The notes: generated by a model not told the origin, from the letters alone. A stretch of 39,824 bases of DNA from an uncultured Candidatus Marinamargulisbacteria bacterium (GCA_903902445.1 CAIUUT010000073.1:1-39824), one strand, 5' to 3'. Counted from the first letter of the stretch, positions 15,901 to 26,059 are shown. Numbers and translations: made by a program.

Positions 15901-18900
15901 ATTTACAGCATTCAAGGCGCCGCCCAGTAATTCGTAACTCTTACCAAGTGTCGCCTGAATCGTAGCAATTTCTAGCTTTTTACGCGCATCTACTCCAGCG
16001 TTATATCTTGTCACATAATCTTGAACATTTTGCGTAGCAACATTTAACATCATTCCTACTGCTTGCTGCCAAATATTATTGGCAATGGTCGCCATCTGAA
16101 AATTTTCTGCCATAGATGCTGAGTTAAACACCATAGAGCGCACCTCGTCTAAAACTTCAGCTCTAGCTTGTAATGCCTCAATTACTGCCTCTCGCAGTGA
16201 GAAAGCCTGAGTAATCGCATCACTTATTTCCGAGGAATAGCTTGAATTTAGAGTAATTTTTCCTCCATAAGAACCTTCCACAAGGCCTGTATTCATAGAC
16301 TTCAGGCCTGCCAAAATAACCTTCACAAGGGGGTCATCTTCGTTTTCCTTAAACAACTTATCAAACATATCCATAAGTTGTTGTTGAGCTTTTTCTAACT
16401 GCCCCATTTCTTGACCTTTATTTGCCAAGTCCTGTTCATGAGCAAAATCGCTTGATATTTTCATTATTTGATAACTAGTCTGAACTAAACCAATCCCAAG
16501 ATTTGCCATTTTTTGTTCACTTGTAAGCTTATCGGCACCCTTATTCCAACCACTAACCACTTCTTTAGCTACGGCTATCCCTATTGTGAATAACGCATCC
16601 CATCCAGCATTATCTTTTGCCCTTTGGGCTTCTTCCATATCCTGTTTCGCTTTTTCTATTCGGTTGTTCGCTTGAACATCTACCTTTATCTGCTCCATCC
16701 TTAGATTAAGCGCAGCCGTCATCGCCATTTGGAAATTTTGCGCACCCTGCAACAATTTACTAAACCCAGAACCTACATTTACCCCCCACATCATGCTGAT
16801 CATAAATTCACGCACATCCTCTAAAGACTTGGCAATCGTTAACATACTCATCATTTGCGTCATAATTTGGGCAATTGCTTTTGAAGTATTTACGGCTACT
16901 CTGGGATCCATACCTTTCATCCCATTGCCAATATCCATGGTAGCATTGCTATAGCTAAGCTTATTTATTTCCCTCTTTATATCATTCTCCATCTGCGCTA
17001 AGCGATCGGCGGTTTTGTCTCTCATTTTCTTTACTGGGTTACCCAGTTTCTCTTGTAAACGTTTAGTATCATTTTCCTTATCTTCTTTTAGTAATGGGTC
17101 AAGAGAGTCCATCTGCCATTTATTATAATCTTGATACTGTCTGTTAGCTAAATTGAAACTATTTTGCGACTGAAAATAATTAATAACTGCTACACCAACG
17201 CTTACCACTGTTCCAGCAGTACCACCAATATAGGCAGCAACTGCTTGTGCAATTAAACTTAATGCAAAGCTATTACTTGCTGTACTTATAGCATTATTAA
17301 CTTGTTCTAAACTCTTATTAGCTTGCTCCACTCTGTTATTTTCTTGCACTTTTGCATAAGTTTGGGTTTGCTGAAAAGTTGCAGCATTATTTACTAATTG
17401 GAAGGTACTGGTAATTGCAGACTGAACTGCTTGCATTAGCTTTGTCTTGGTACTCACCCCAAGCAGCAACTGATTCGTTATGTCATGCACATCAGCCATC
17501 GCCTCTTCAATCATCATTAGAGCCAACATGGTATTTTGCATTTGCATGAGCTGAGACCTTATCTGAGCCATCTTTGCGGCATCCGCACTCTTAAAGCCAC
17601 CTCCCTTATCTTTTATCACACCATCTCCACCCAACAAAGCTACCATCTGCCACATTTCGGATACCATTTTCTTCATAGCTGCGGCCATCCTTTGCGTATG
17701 AGCTTGTGGATCATTTGGATTCGTTAAATCAACCTTATTCTGTAAGGAACCATCTTCCTGTAACATCTTTAAAAAAGCTTGTCTCAAAGTTTCAATTTTG
17801 AAAGCCTGAGTTTGACTCTCCAATTGGTTTTTTTGTAGTTGAAGTTGTGACATCTGTACACTATGATTGAGGGCAGATCCAGCTAAACCAAAACCAGCTG
17901 CCCAGGCAGAAGCAGAAGAAAACAAGGCCCAAGCTTGCCCCCCTAATGCACCCCCGCTGACTATCGTCATGGCAATAGCAACTACGGCCGCTATAGCCAG
18001 AATGGCGGTACTAATAAACCCCATAATCCCACCTGCTTCGCGTTTAGCCTTATTATCCATAAAGGTCTTATAGGTATCTTCGGCATCTTTTAGAGCCTTC
18101 TTGGCATCGATAATAGCGTTGTCCAACTGAGACTTAGCGTACATACTGTCAAAATTCAAAGACACCATCGTCATCCCAATTTGAGCAAACTTATCTAAAA
18201 CAGACATAAACGCATCGTTTGCATCACTTACATTGACATTAAACGATTGCTTAATGGCCGCAACAATGACCGATCTGGCCGCTGCTTGTACCATTTGGTA
18301 GGCCATCTCTCTTTCTTTTAAATCATTTAAATCGGCAGTGAATCCAATCACCAATTCTTGGCCAAAATTCACCTTACCGGTAACATCATCTTTAGATTTT
18401 ACAAATCCGCCAGTATTACTTTTATAAATAATATCTTTCATAATCGTAGCTCTGGCTCTATCAAAGGGGTTGTTGGAAGTAGCCAAAGTGGCCATTTTCA
18501 TGGTTAATACATTAGAAATCTGATGGTTAATATCGGCCGTAACCTTAGCCATATTACTTTGTAAGCCAAGTTGATATTTGGCCACCAAAGTATTTTTCTG
18601 CAAACTTTGCTCATTGTTCTTATCAGTAGTACCGGCAACTTTTGTAGTGGCCAATTGCTTCGCACTGGCCATTTTTATTTGCAGAACGTTTTGGTTGTAG
18701 CTAGTAATGTCATTTACATATTCGCTTAAAGACGAATCCAACTTCCCAATATTGTAAGACATATATTCTGAATATTTCTTAGTCGTAAAAATATCAACTG
18801 AACTCTTCTGCGTATCATAAATGACACTAATTACAGTACTGGTCACATCTTGAAGGGCCTCTCCAATCATGGACATCAAGAGACCATGAATAATTTCGGC

Positions 18901-21900
18901 TTGCACCGCCTCCATTTTACTTTGCATCGCTTCATAGTTTATGGTTTTATAGCAAACACCTGCATAATTGGCCGAAGAGACAGTAGGGTCATAGCCATTT
19001 TGCTCATCAATACCAGTAAAGTCACTACTCCAAGATCCTGGGGAAGAGGTGCTAGAATCTAGACTAACTGCAAAATCGGTAACCATACCATTGGCACCTT
19101 TTTTGGGAGTTATGCTGGCTAGCCAACCCTGTTGCTTTAGTTTTACCATCTCGTTACCCACAAAATCTGCCGGTCGCGGCAAATTTTGTATCGCGGTACT
19201 TAATCCCAAGGAACTAAAAGAATTTGTTTCGGTAATCCTTATTGCAGAAAAAGAACAAGTTAGACTTGAGGGAGTTACTGGATCCGTACTTGCAGGTGTA
19301 AAAATTTTTGAAAAACTTAGCAACTCAACCTGTTTATCTGCTGAAATACCTAAGCTTTTTCTTATCTCATCCACAGCAGCTTTGTAGGCAGCTGCTTCCC
19401 CAAGATCTCCTTTGTCACTAATATCAACAGAAACAGGAGAGGAATCATTCCAGTGCGTTACTGTTTTAGCATCTTGGTCGATCGTGTAGCCAGTATAATA
19501 CTTGGCGGTTAGGTCAGCTAATATACTGCTACCATTCCACTGCGCTGCATAAGAAGTCCAGTCATTTTTAACGATAGTTGCCATTGAAGCATTGTAGACA
19601 CTGTAGTTCTCGGTGGTAACGGCTCTAGCCCATTGGACAATGGCTGGTTTAATAACAGCTGTAAAACCAGTAACACCATTAAGTGTGGTAGAAATAGGAG
19701 TTACATCCACCAAATTAGCGACACCTGAAGCAATATTGTTTGCCAAGCTAATATTACTTAACTCATTGGTGCGAAAAACTGAAGCAACTTCACTAAACTT
19801 AAAGGGGGTTGTGCTATTCACAATACCACCAGACACATTAGCAATAGCTGTTTCCATACCTTGCAGTAATGATGTTTTATTTGTAATGAATTGATTAACC
19901 GCCTGCGAAAGGAAATCGGTAACGAACCCGTGGCCATTTGTTTTAACATTCGCTTTAGTTATTGTTGCACCTTCTATTTTATTACTTGAAATCTGCTCCG
20001 AAGAAATAAAGTTTGAAATTGTTTTAATACTACCATTAGTATTCAGTGGTAACATTGCTTTATCTATGCCAACATTTGCACAGGCTTGTTCTAAGGTAAA
20101 AGTCTCTGTATGAGAATCAGTATAATAATCTGTTTGGTAAACATCACCAAACCATCCCTTCTTTTCTTCTTTACGTAACGTAGTCCAGTTATGAGTAACT
20201 GTTTGAGTTTCTAAATCTACCACATATGATGAACCTATGCTTTGACCATGCTGCAGTGTATACGCTGTTTTATACTTATTATTTAAAGCCGTTTCAAGTG
20301 CACTCCAACAAGAAGTTTTCCAATCTGTTTTCCAAGCATTATTCAAATCCGTCCACGCAACGGGTAATTTATTCGTTAAAGCAATCCAATCATCAGTCAT
20401 TTTCTTGGCCACCTGATCGCCAATTGAAAGGTTGATGTGATTATTTGTAACCGTAAAACCTGTAATGCCTCCAGCCCCATTGGTATTTACGGCAATATCT
20501 TTACCAGAAAACAACGATGAATTAACGGATTGCTCAAGCCTAATAAAATCAGCAAGATTATTAAATTGGAACCCAACGACTCCAGAGGCATCTGTTAACG
20601 CACTAATATCAGTTCCGGAACCAACAAGGAACTTGTGTCCATTCACAGCTAAGTTTTCTTCCTCGAACTTAATAAATGACTCATCCACATTATTGAACGT
20701 AAAAACAGCATTTCCATTCACTCTTGATGAGGTTATGTCGGCACCAAGAAACGTTGTTTTTGTTAATTCTTGAGCGGTATAGGCTGGCAATATATCGCCA
20801 AAACTGCTAATCAGATTATGATTATTTAAATCTTTAATGACATCAAGGTACGTGGGGTCTAAAGCCGTTTGAGAGGCGATAAACTGAGTAGACGTTTGTA
20901 AATTGTTTATATCACTTTCTGTAATAACATGCGAATTTACTGTTTTACCTACAACACCGGTACTAATTAAATCCGTGTAAACGGGTATTGTCGAGTTCAC
21001 TACATAGTCGGCAGAATATATATTTTTTGCTTCATTGGTCGCTACCACCACTGGGGTGACGTCAATTTGTCCATAAGCGGGAATCTGATTATTTGGAAAA
21101 TTCTGTGACGCTATATACGCCGTGTAAGCTGCCGATTGATATATATCCGAAGTCCCCTGATATAGTGTCTTAACCGAGGCGGGGACATTACCAATATTAC
21201 TAAAGGTAGTCGTAGTATCCGTGCTGCTAGGAAGATTAGAAAAATCGAAATGATCGACAAACCCTTGAGCGCCTGCTACAGCTGTAGCACTTGCCCCAGT
21301 AAGGTTATAGTTGCCTAATTCGGTTTGGATAAATTCAGTCAAGGAGGGAACCTTCGCCGCTATATCTTTTGCAGCAGTATCCTTACACGCCACTTCTAAA
21401 GTGGGTGTACCTGAAATATAAACAGTGTACGTTCCAGTATATTGCAAACCATCTGGTTCCGTATGACCCGTGGCTTCTCCCGCCACAGAAACCGTACATC
21501 CAGAAGGAATTGAATGACTTGCTGAATATTCAGAGATTGCACGACCTTCATTTGGATCTGGGTTTGGAGGTTCTATTATGTCATTTTGGGCATTATAACC
21601 AATGTCAACATATAAACCATCAGTTTTATTAACACTTACAGTTTTACTCTCTGCGTTTATTGAATATACGTATCCCTCTGAGTATCCATTTGGGCAATAT
21701 ACGTTATAGAGAGAATCCTTAACAGCACTCCAACCTGAAGCATTCCATTCCGCTAGAAAATCAGCCTGCAACGTAGCCAGTGAATTATCTGTCTGAACCC
21801 TCACATCATATTGCCCATCAAAAATATACTCTTGGGGATTCGTCCCTGCTACAGCAATCGGTGTATTATGCTGTGTTACAGTCACTGTTACATTTTTAGG

Positions 21901-24900
21901 CAAATATCTATGCCCCGTGTCAACATTTACAGGGTAAATGTTCATAGAGTCTATATAGGCCTGTTCGGCGGGAGAATAGGTGTCGTTCGGTCCTCTTACT
22001 AAATAATTATCGGTTGTCCCTCTATAAAGGGTTCCCTCAATTTTCGAACTATTACTTGCAGCATAGTCATACTTTGTAGTTTTTGGATCATAGTTTATTA
22101 CTTGTTTAGTTTCCTGATTGATTGCATAATTGCCAGACTCATAGTCTGGAAGCAAATCTAAGGCGGCTTTCACTGCAGGCCATCCTTTGGTAGTGGAGTT
22201 AAAATCAGCTAAAGCAGAGTTAAACGCATTTTGGGCTATTGTCCAGTCGCCAGTGAATTGCCCCTTATAATCACTCCAAGCCTGATTCCAAACATTTTTT
22301 ATATTGCTCCAGTCAGAATCTATTTGGTTTTGAGCTGCAGTTGGTGGGGTCTCTGTAAAGACTGGATTTGGCTCAGCCACTATATAACTAGTAATTGCAC
22401 CTGTTCTATCTTTTACGGGGCTCATATTGGCGGTTGTATTATTTCCAACTCTTATTTTCACCAACTCTGCTTGCATAAAGGCATCTGCACTTAAAAACTT
22501 AAAAGAAATATTACCCAAACTATCTGCTACCTTAAGAACATTAGCACCTGTGACACTTAATAAAGGGTTATTTACATCCTCTCTTCCTTGCTTCTCTTTT
22601 AAAATAAAGGCATCTACCACGTTAAAGCTTGTTACTGTGCCATTTGAAGTATTGGCAGTTACAGTCCCAGATAAGCCTTGTAGCGCAACCTTTGCATCGA
22701 TAAACTTCTGGACACTATTTGACAGGAAGTCCGTTGGAAATCCATGACTATCGCAAATTGGCGTAATCGTCGCTCCAGAAATGCTGTTGGCAGACGCCTG
22801 TTGCGTTGAAATAAAACTTGAAAGCAGCGGCAACGCATTTACTGTAGCAGCTGAAATTCCAGGTACATCTACTAAATTGACGTTGTGGGTAATCGTTATG
22901 TCATAACTACCCGTATATGTAAATTGAGTGCCATCGTAAGTTGGATTATGTGGCGATATATTTAAGGTTGCATCTAAAGGAAGCCCCGCAGGATACTTCG
23001 CATTTACATACGCTGTTGTTGCAGCCGTAATATTAGGATCCGCTGATTCGCCCGTTAAACCACTAGATCCATAGGAATAGGAAACTGGTTGATCACTGTA
23101 AGTTACTTTTTTTGTCTCTTGGTTGACAGTATACCCGTATGTACCGTATTTGGTATTCAGAGTGGCCTCTATAGCCGCCCATCCAGAACTAGACCAAGCA
23201 GCATTCCAAGCGGTTTGCTTTGTATTCCAATCACTAGTTGCCGCATTCCAACCCTGAGTTCCCTGATTAAAATTTGCCCAATCATTAGCCCATTTCGTTT
23301 GAAATATAGCCCAATCATCATTTACTACATTTTGATCTGCGCTTGGAGGAGCATCGCCAATTAGATTTTGCAACTTATCTATTAATTCAGCAGGATTATT
23401 TGTGGCTTTAAGATTATCTATTAATGTATTTACAACTTCTGATGACATACCAAAAAGAGTGGAAAAATTATTTTTTAAAGTATCGATTATACCAGCCACC
23501 CAAGCGGGGTCACTATTTTCCCGCATAAATTTCAATTGTTTCGAGGTTGCCCAAGCTTGCAAGTTTGGATCAATACTCACATTAAAATTAGTAATAATTC
23601 CTTGATCATTTTTTACAAATCCCGCAAAACTTGCAATGCCCTCTAAGCCAGCTTTTGCTATTTCCTGATTAATAAAAACTGTAGGATTCGGCAAGGTAGA
23701 CAAAACAACACTTCCTAGAGTATTACTTGTTGCTTTTCCAAAAGAGTCGGATTTATCCTTATCAGTACAACCGATTCCACAGTTTGAGTCACTATATCTA
23801 ATTGTTGCTGGGAGATTATTACAGGCATCGTACAAGGAGTAGTCACGGGAATAATAGCTATCAGTCCAATGATTATCATTCCAAGCATCTCGATGCTCAG
23901 TATGTTTATAATAGGCATGGACTATTGGCGGACTTGCTGTTTGGTCTATTGTATAGCCACTTGAGAAACCATTAACCGCTGGGAAACGCGCATCTAAAAT
24001 AGCCTGAACATCACTCCACCCATTACTACTCCAACCACTTTGAAACCCTTGAGTGGTCTGCAAAGTTGCTGGGTCTTGTAGCCCTTGTAAAAGGTTCCCC
24101 GCATCTTGCCCTTTAATGAGTTTGTTTATTAGCCGTGCTACATAAGAATTTTCGATAGCCCCAAGGGTTTCACCATTTTGTTTTGTAGTTCCATTCGTAC
24201 CACCTAAACTGTTTGATGAATGATCCTTTAGATTATTTACCACAGCGGTTACATCGTCGATGGTCATTCCCTGATTTAACATGGCAAAAGAACCACACAA
24301 CATCTGCCATTGTGCATAACTCATATCGTTGGCAATCTTATAGATAGTAGCCATAAGCCTGCTGGAACCAGAATAGGTGTAATGGACTGGCGCGCCAAAT
24401 AATTCACTTGCCGTATAAGGATCACCAAATGCCTTTAAGTTACTACCATCTTCCGCAACCTTAAAAGCACCACTCAGCGCCACCTGACTACCGAAATTAA
24501 TTCCTGCTGTATATAAACTACCTCGCGTAGAAGGGTCTTCAAAAACCCCAAAATTTACCCCTGTTTTACTATCAATTGAATATATGTTGTGCGCATCAAA
24601 ACTAAACTCAAAACCACTTGTATCTAGGCTAGTAAAGTCGGATATCGTTCTACGCACATTACCAGTAGCCAGCTCTTGCGAAACATCAATTTCAACCAGC
24701 TTTTGCTCGTCGGTTACAAAGCCACACACCACGTGCCCCTGCACTTCCTTGGTTCCTGGGTCTACATACACCTGAAGTCGGTTACTCTCCACCCCAGCAG
24801 CCAGGCATAAAGATTCCATTAAGATTGCCAAGTCCTCGCAGTCACCACCCCGGTCTGCGATGGTCTTAGAAGGCTCCTTCCACGCTGCACCGCTGGTGCT

Positions 24901-25884
24901 GTCAGAAACATAACTAAAGTTTGCAGTTAGGTACTGATTTATGGCCAGCACCTTTTCTTGCTGACTCATATCTGGCGTTACACTACCTTCTTGATACAGT
25001 TTCTCTAAGAGTTGCGCCACTTCGGGAGCAGCTGGCTGAATAAAAGCTTGCACATTCATGTCTTTCTGACCATTGTAGGCACTGGCCACATTGGGACCAC
25101 CCTCTACGGTTACTTGGCGGTCTAGAAGTTGACGAACCAGAGTCTCGTTAGCCACATCCCAAACAGGGATAGTCTCAGAACTTACACCGGTTTGCTGCAA
25201 TAACTGCTTTTGATATTGAGTCTCACAATCTGCTAAAGCGCTGTCTATAGTAACCGTGGAGAAAAGAGTACTCTCGCCTGTTAGAAGTGGCACAGAAACT
25301 ACAACCTCGGTCGTAGTTGTAAGGAGCAAATTTGCTAGGTTATTATTAATTTGTTTTATATTCTCTTGTGCCTTGGAGGACATTTGGCAAATCTGCGAAA
25401 AGTAGGGCGTATCTAGGCTACTAAGCGTACTACTTACTAATGCACTAGCTTTTTGTAGCACTTTAGCTAACGCCACATTTGGCTCTAACGTCTGGAAGGC
25501 TTCTTGGGTATAGGCGTTAAAATCATCCACCACCACATTTACGGCACTTCCAAGCCCTCTGGTAGCATCTAAGTAGGCATTAAAGGCTGTGTCGAGCTTC
25601 ACAAAAAACGTTTGCAGCTCATTTAAAACCCCATCATTTAAAATGTACCCCAAACTAGGGTCGGATACACGCTGGTAGAGCGCAGAAAAAATGCTTGGCT
25701 GGCTAGTAATAGTGGTTTGTGCCCCTTGGATAGAGACCACATCCGCGGTGGCGCCCACTGCCGAATTTTCATCGAGGGAGGTTATATAATTGGACTGCAA
25801 CTGGGCTGGCGTATAGGCTTCTACTCCTAAGCCTAAGTCATTAGTGTAAATTTTACTTTCAAGTTGATTTTGTATGTCTACCAC
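12949..25884 (-). CDS. giant 4311-residue protein with transglutaminase-like domain
   Basis: The frame is intact over 12.9 kb. The start is GTG at 25884, because no ATG occurs in frame for about 165 codons. There is no signal peptide. Domains: helical N-terminus (1-300); a transglutaminase/cysteine-peptidase-like core (305-405) with GGDCEDLA (Cys349), GHVVCGF (His384) and VEID (Asp400); then about 620-2250, repeated Trp/Tyr-rich modules. Motifs such as SGWAAIEATL followed by a Tyr-rich turn recur near 625, 905, 1235, 1390, 1865 and 2120. A helical, Met/Gln-rich region (2300-3420) has hydrophobic Gly/Ala segments at about 2615-2672 and 2865-2902. Ser/Thr/Pro linkers (3450-3850) and a helical C-terminal domain follow. 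The N-terminal domain may be a protease, a deamidase or a cross-linker. Whole-protein function is unknown; a surface, secreted or translocated device is an inference. Confidence 0.9.
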   Translation of the reverse strand: MVDIQNQLESKIYTNDLGLGVEAYTPAQLQSNYITSLDENSAVGATADVVSIQGAQTTITSQPSIFSALYQRVSDPSLGYILNDGVLNELQTFFVKLDTAFNAYLDATRGLGSAVNVVVDDFNAYTQEAFQTLEPNVALAKVLQKASALVSSTLSSLDTPYFSQICQMSSKAQENIKQINNNLANLLLTTTTEVVVSVPLLTGESTLFSTVTIDSALADCETQYQKQLLQQTGVSSETIPVWDVANETLVRQLLDRQVTVEGGPNVASAYNGQKDMNVQAFIQPAAPEVAQLLEKLYQEGSVTPDMSQQEKVLAINQYLTANFSYVSDSTSGAAWKEPSKTIADRGGDCEDLAILMESLCLAAGVESNRLQVYVDPGTKEVQGHVVCGFVTDEQKLVEIDVSQELATGNVRRTISDFTSLDTSGFEFSFDAHNIYSIDSKTGVNFGVFEDPSTRGSLYTAGINFGSQVALSGAFKVAEDGSNLKAFGDPYTASELFGAPVHYTYSGSSRLMATIYKIANDMSYAQWQMLCGSFAMLNQGMTIDDVTAVVNNLKDHSSNSLGGTNGTTKQNGETLGAIENSYVARLINKLIKGQDAGNLLQGLQDPATLQTTQGFQSGWSSNGWSDVQAILDARFPAVNGFSSGYTIDQTASPPIVHAYYKHTEHRDAWNDNHWTDSYYSRDYSLYDACNNLPATIRYSDSNCGIGCTDKDKSDSFGKATSNTLGSVVLSTLPNPTVFINQEIAKAGLEGIASFAGFVKNDQGIITNFNVSIDPNLQAWATSKQLKFMRENSDPAWVAGIIDTLKNNFSTLFGMSSEVVNTLIDNLKATNNPAELIDKLQNLIGDAPPSADQNVVNDDWAIFQTKWANDWANFNQGTQGWNAATSDWNTKQTAWNAAWSSSGWAAIEATLNTKYGTYGYTVNQETKKVTYSDQPVSYSYGSSGLTGESADPNITAATTAYVNAKYPAGLPLDATLNISPHNPTYDGTQFTYTGSYDITITHNVNLVDVPGISAATVNALPLLSSFISTQQASANSISGATITPICDSHGFPTDFLSNSVQKFIDAKVALQGLSGTVTANTSNGTVTSFNVVDAFILKEKQGREDVNNPLLSVTGANVLKVADSLGNISFKFLSADAFMQAELVKIRVGNNTTANMSPVKDRTGAITSYIVAEPNPVFTETPPTAAQNQIDSDWSNIKNVWNQAWSDYKGQFTGDWTIAQNAFNSALADFNSTTKGWPAVKAALDLLPDYESGNYAINQETKQVINYDPKTTKYDYAASNSSKIEGTLYRGTTDNYLVRGPNDTYSPAEQAYIDSMNIYPVNVDTGHRYLPKNVTVTVTQHNTPIAVAGTNPQEYIFDGQYDVRVQTDNSLATLQADFLAEWNASGWSAVKDSLYNVYCPNGYSEGYVYSINAESKTVSVNKTDGLYVDIGYNAQNDIIEPPNPDPNEGRAISEYSASHSIPSGCTVSVAGEATGHTEPDGLQYTGTYTVYISGTPTLEVACKDTAAKDIAAKVPSLTEFIQTELGNYNLTGASATAVAGAQGFVDHFDFSNLPSSTDTTTTFSNIGNVPASVKTLYQGTSDIYQSAAYTAYIASQNFPNNQIPAYGQIDVTPVVVATNEAKNIYSADYVVNSTIPVYTDLISTGVVGKTVNSHVITESDINNLQTSTQFIASQTALDPTYLDVIKDLNNHNLISSFGDILPAYTAQELTKTTFLGADITSSRVNGNAVFTFNNVDESFIKFEEENLAVNGHKFLVGSGTDISALTDASGVVGFQFNNLADFIRLEQSVNSSLFSGKDIAVNTNGAGGITGFTVTNNHINLSIGDQVAKKMTDDWIALTNKLPVAWTDLNNAWKTDWKTSCWSALETALNNKYKTAYTLQHGQSIGSSYVVDLETQTVTHNWTTLRKEEKKGWFGDVYQTDYYTDSHTETFTLEQACANVGIDKAMLPLNTNGSIKTISNFISSEQISSNKIEGATITKANVKTNGHGFVTDFLSQAVNQFITNKTSLLQGMETAIANVSGGIVNSTTPFKFSEVASVFRTNELSNISLANNIASGVANLVDVTPISTTLNGVTGFTAVIKPAIVQWARAVTTENYSVYNASMATIVKNDWTSYAAQWNGSSILADLTAKYYTGYTIDQDAKTVTHWNDSSPVSVDISDKGDLGEAAAYKAAVDEIRKSLGISADKQVELLSFSKIFTPASTDPVTPSSLTCSFSAIRITETNSFSSLGLSTAIQNLPRPADFVGNEMVKLKQQGWLASITPKKGANGMVTDFAVSLDSSTSSPGSWSSDFTGIDEQNGYDPTVSSANYAGVCYKTINYEAMQSKMEAVQAEIIHGLLMSMIGEALQDVTSTVISVIYDTQKSSVDIFTTKKYSEYMSYNIGKLDSSLSEYVNDITSYNQNVLQIKMASAKQLATTKVAGTTDKNNEQSLQKNTLVAKYQLGLQSNMAKVTADINHQISNVLTMKMATLATSNNPFDRARATIMKDIIYKSNTGGFVKSKDDVTGKVNFGQELVIGFTADLNDLKEREMAYQMVQAAARSVIVAAIKQSFNVNVSDANDAFMSVLDKFAQIGMTMVSLNFDSMYAKSQLDNAIIDAKKALKDAEDTYKTFMDNKAKREAGGIMGFISTAILAIAAVVAIAMTIVSGGALGGQAWALFSSASAWAAGFGLAGSALNHSVQMSQLQLQKNQLESQTQAFKIETLRQAFLKMLQEDGSLQNKVDLTNPNDPQAHTQRMAAAMKKMVSEMWQMVALLGGDGVIKDKGGGFKSADAAKMAQIRSQLMQMQNTMLALMMIEEAMADVHDITNQLLLGVSTKTKLMQAVQSAITSTFQLVNNAATFQQTQTYAKVQENNRVEQANKSLEQVNNAISTASNSFALSLIAQAVAAYIGGTAGTVVSVGVAVINYFQSQNSFNLANRQYQDYNKWQMDSLDPLLKEDKENDTKRLQEKLGNPVKKMRDKTADRLAQMENDIKREINKLSYSNATMDIGNGMKGMDPRVAVNTSKAIAQIMTQMMSMLTIAKSLEDVREFMISMMWGVNVGSGFSKLLQGAQNFQMAMTAALNLRMEQIKVDVQANNRIEKAKQDMEEAQRAKDNAGWDALFTIGIAVAKEVVSGWNKGADKLTSEQKMANLGIGLVQTSYQIMKISSDFAHEQDLANKGQEMGQLEKAQQQLMDMFDKLFKENEDDPLVKVILAGLKSMNTGLVEGSYGGKITLNSSYSSEISDAITQAFSLREAVIEALQARAEVLDEVRSMVFNSASMAENFQMATIANNIWQQAVGMMLNVATQNVQDYVTRYNAGVDARKKLEIATIQATLGKSYELLGGALNAVNSGNYGDTGKDINYKGLIDASIGFLKTMDMFTQTNKARDGVRDRETAKIGPRGSIKVSANRATGLKAQIAYMARATSDMGIYSEIQDLRTSEQAQNAQTWRDYEQQMMKIVASVLKEIFKLVDETKKIEMVKKVEEKNKAAQSIPHDNSESISIIPSTNSTSSNPISDSTLLKTLMKPESFATQSGSAAELLDPLNRNISASTSAGAPISLTESNSEKVPKVAGENNIGSPNDKPQIGEKNLADPTLLEKLVRGAGSLSAELDKETKRLKSHAGDTNFKAELYSRDAKASYASAVSGISFSNSDIAEGQNSWDAASSILEEANSLKADKIDQKTVATKTLEAAKKAQRDVAGYNFLETDSEEKTQQKINKIMADFGEFRPGYIDLGAIRSMKTDAVEFLASLLSKPSNPSDAVARQDASSQVPPHASAPVKVPQILAKQEENTKAKEQVTEEVVKEIRQDESQTSSTAPVTASTSQTVTTGVETNAGSSSVNAAQLHQAQSVGNTSNGVQVSKATNAYIGDEQVQNLKLAELQKQLKEIAAFLEKATSPFTQKEGAEGSKKMAGEVLQKVSAFVTVLNQSAASQSSEMQQIIQKLGALKSKDSLTLADLDPLMKEIKVAVEQLEKHLNIERLIIPELQKIMDLMDSINLTRKDGNIEKIINKKFHPDPEKDVTLKSDALIKLNKPKEVLSYFKANMTMTNKNIELAKQFMSSVSIAKETADLLPLMVDILKESDVKKEQKEKIIKDIFTIRGEPKGGELKATVSKNIAFLAQAVAGGLLPANGHEVKDILKDLKLILEKKGNEAVKNELAKSLLEMEEHLPPKTQAEINDLLKSLDIKQGVLSKPKLNLAQAKEILETLTSQVLSEEQKIKELLKGSPEHILEILQGNNKLINHNLGLIMKMSHGWNNADLGEFMKIIVDLKLNDKEKLKVQNTKLSRLTTFVKKEEKQGTKEMLKLLSSYHDFLKTPESKELLHKFAEYINEK

Positions 25885-25909
25885 TTAGTTTAGAAACCCC
25901 TTATCTTAT

Positions 25910-25938
25910 AGTATACTTTTCAATATGCATCGCTTCAA
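25910..25938 (-). promoter_or_regulatory. promoter of the giant-protein operon
   Basis: On the minus strand TTGAAG (25938-25933), a 17-nt spacer and TATACT (25915-25910) form a good promoter. Transcription would start near 25903, leaving a leader of about 20 nt. AAGGGG at 25901-25896 lies about 11 nt before the GTG start. No other promoter is evident within the operon junctions. Confidence 0.6.
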
Positions 25939-26059
25939 TACTCGCCAAGAAATTTGCTCTTTTTTACTACACCCCATTGTAATCATCGTAGATACTCATG
26001 AAATTATTGTATTATGTTTTTTTAGTGGATAATATATTTATTGAAAATTGAAAAAATAT

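Noticed and set aside
13226-24775. Many plus-strand open frames of 60-230 codons opposite the giant gene
   Set aside because: They are antisense to an intact 4311-codon frame, have biased low-complexity composition and no ribosome sites or promoters.
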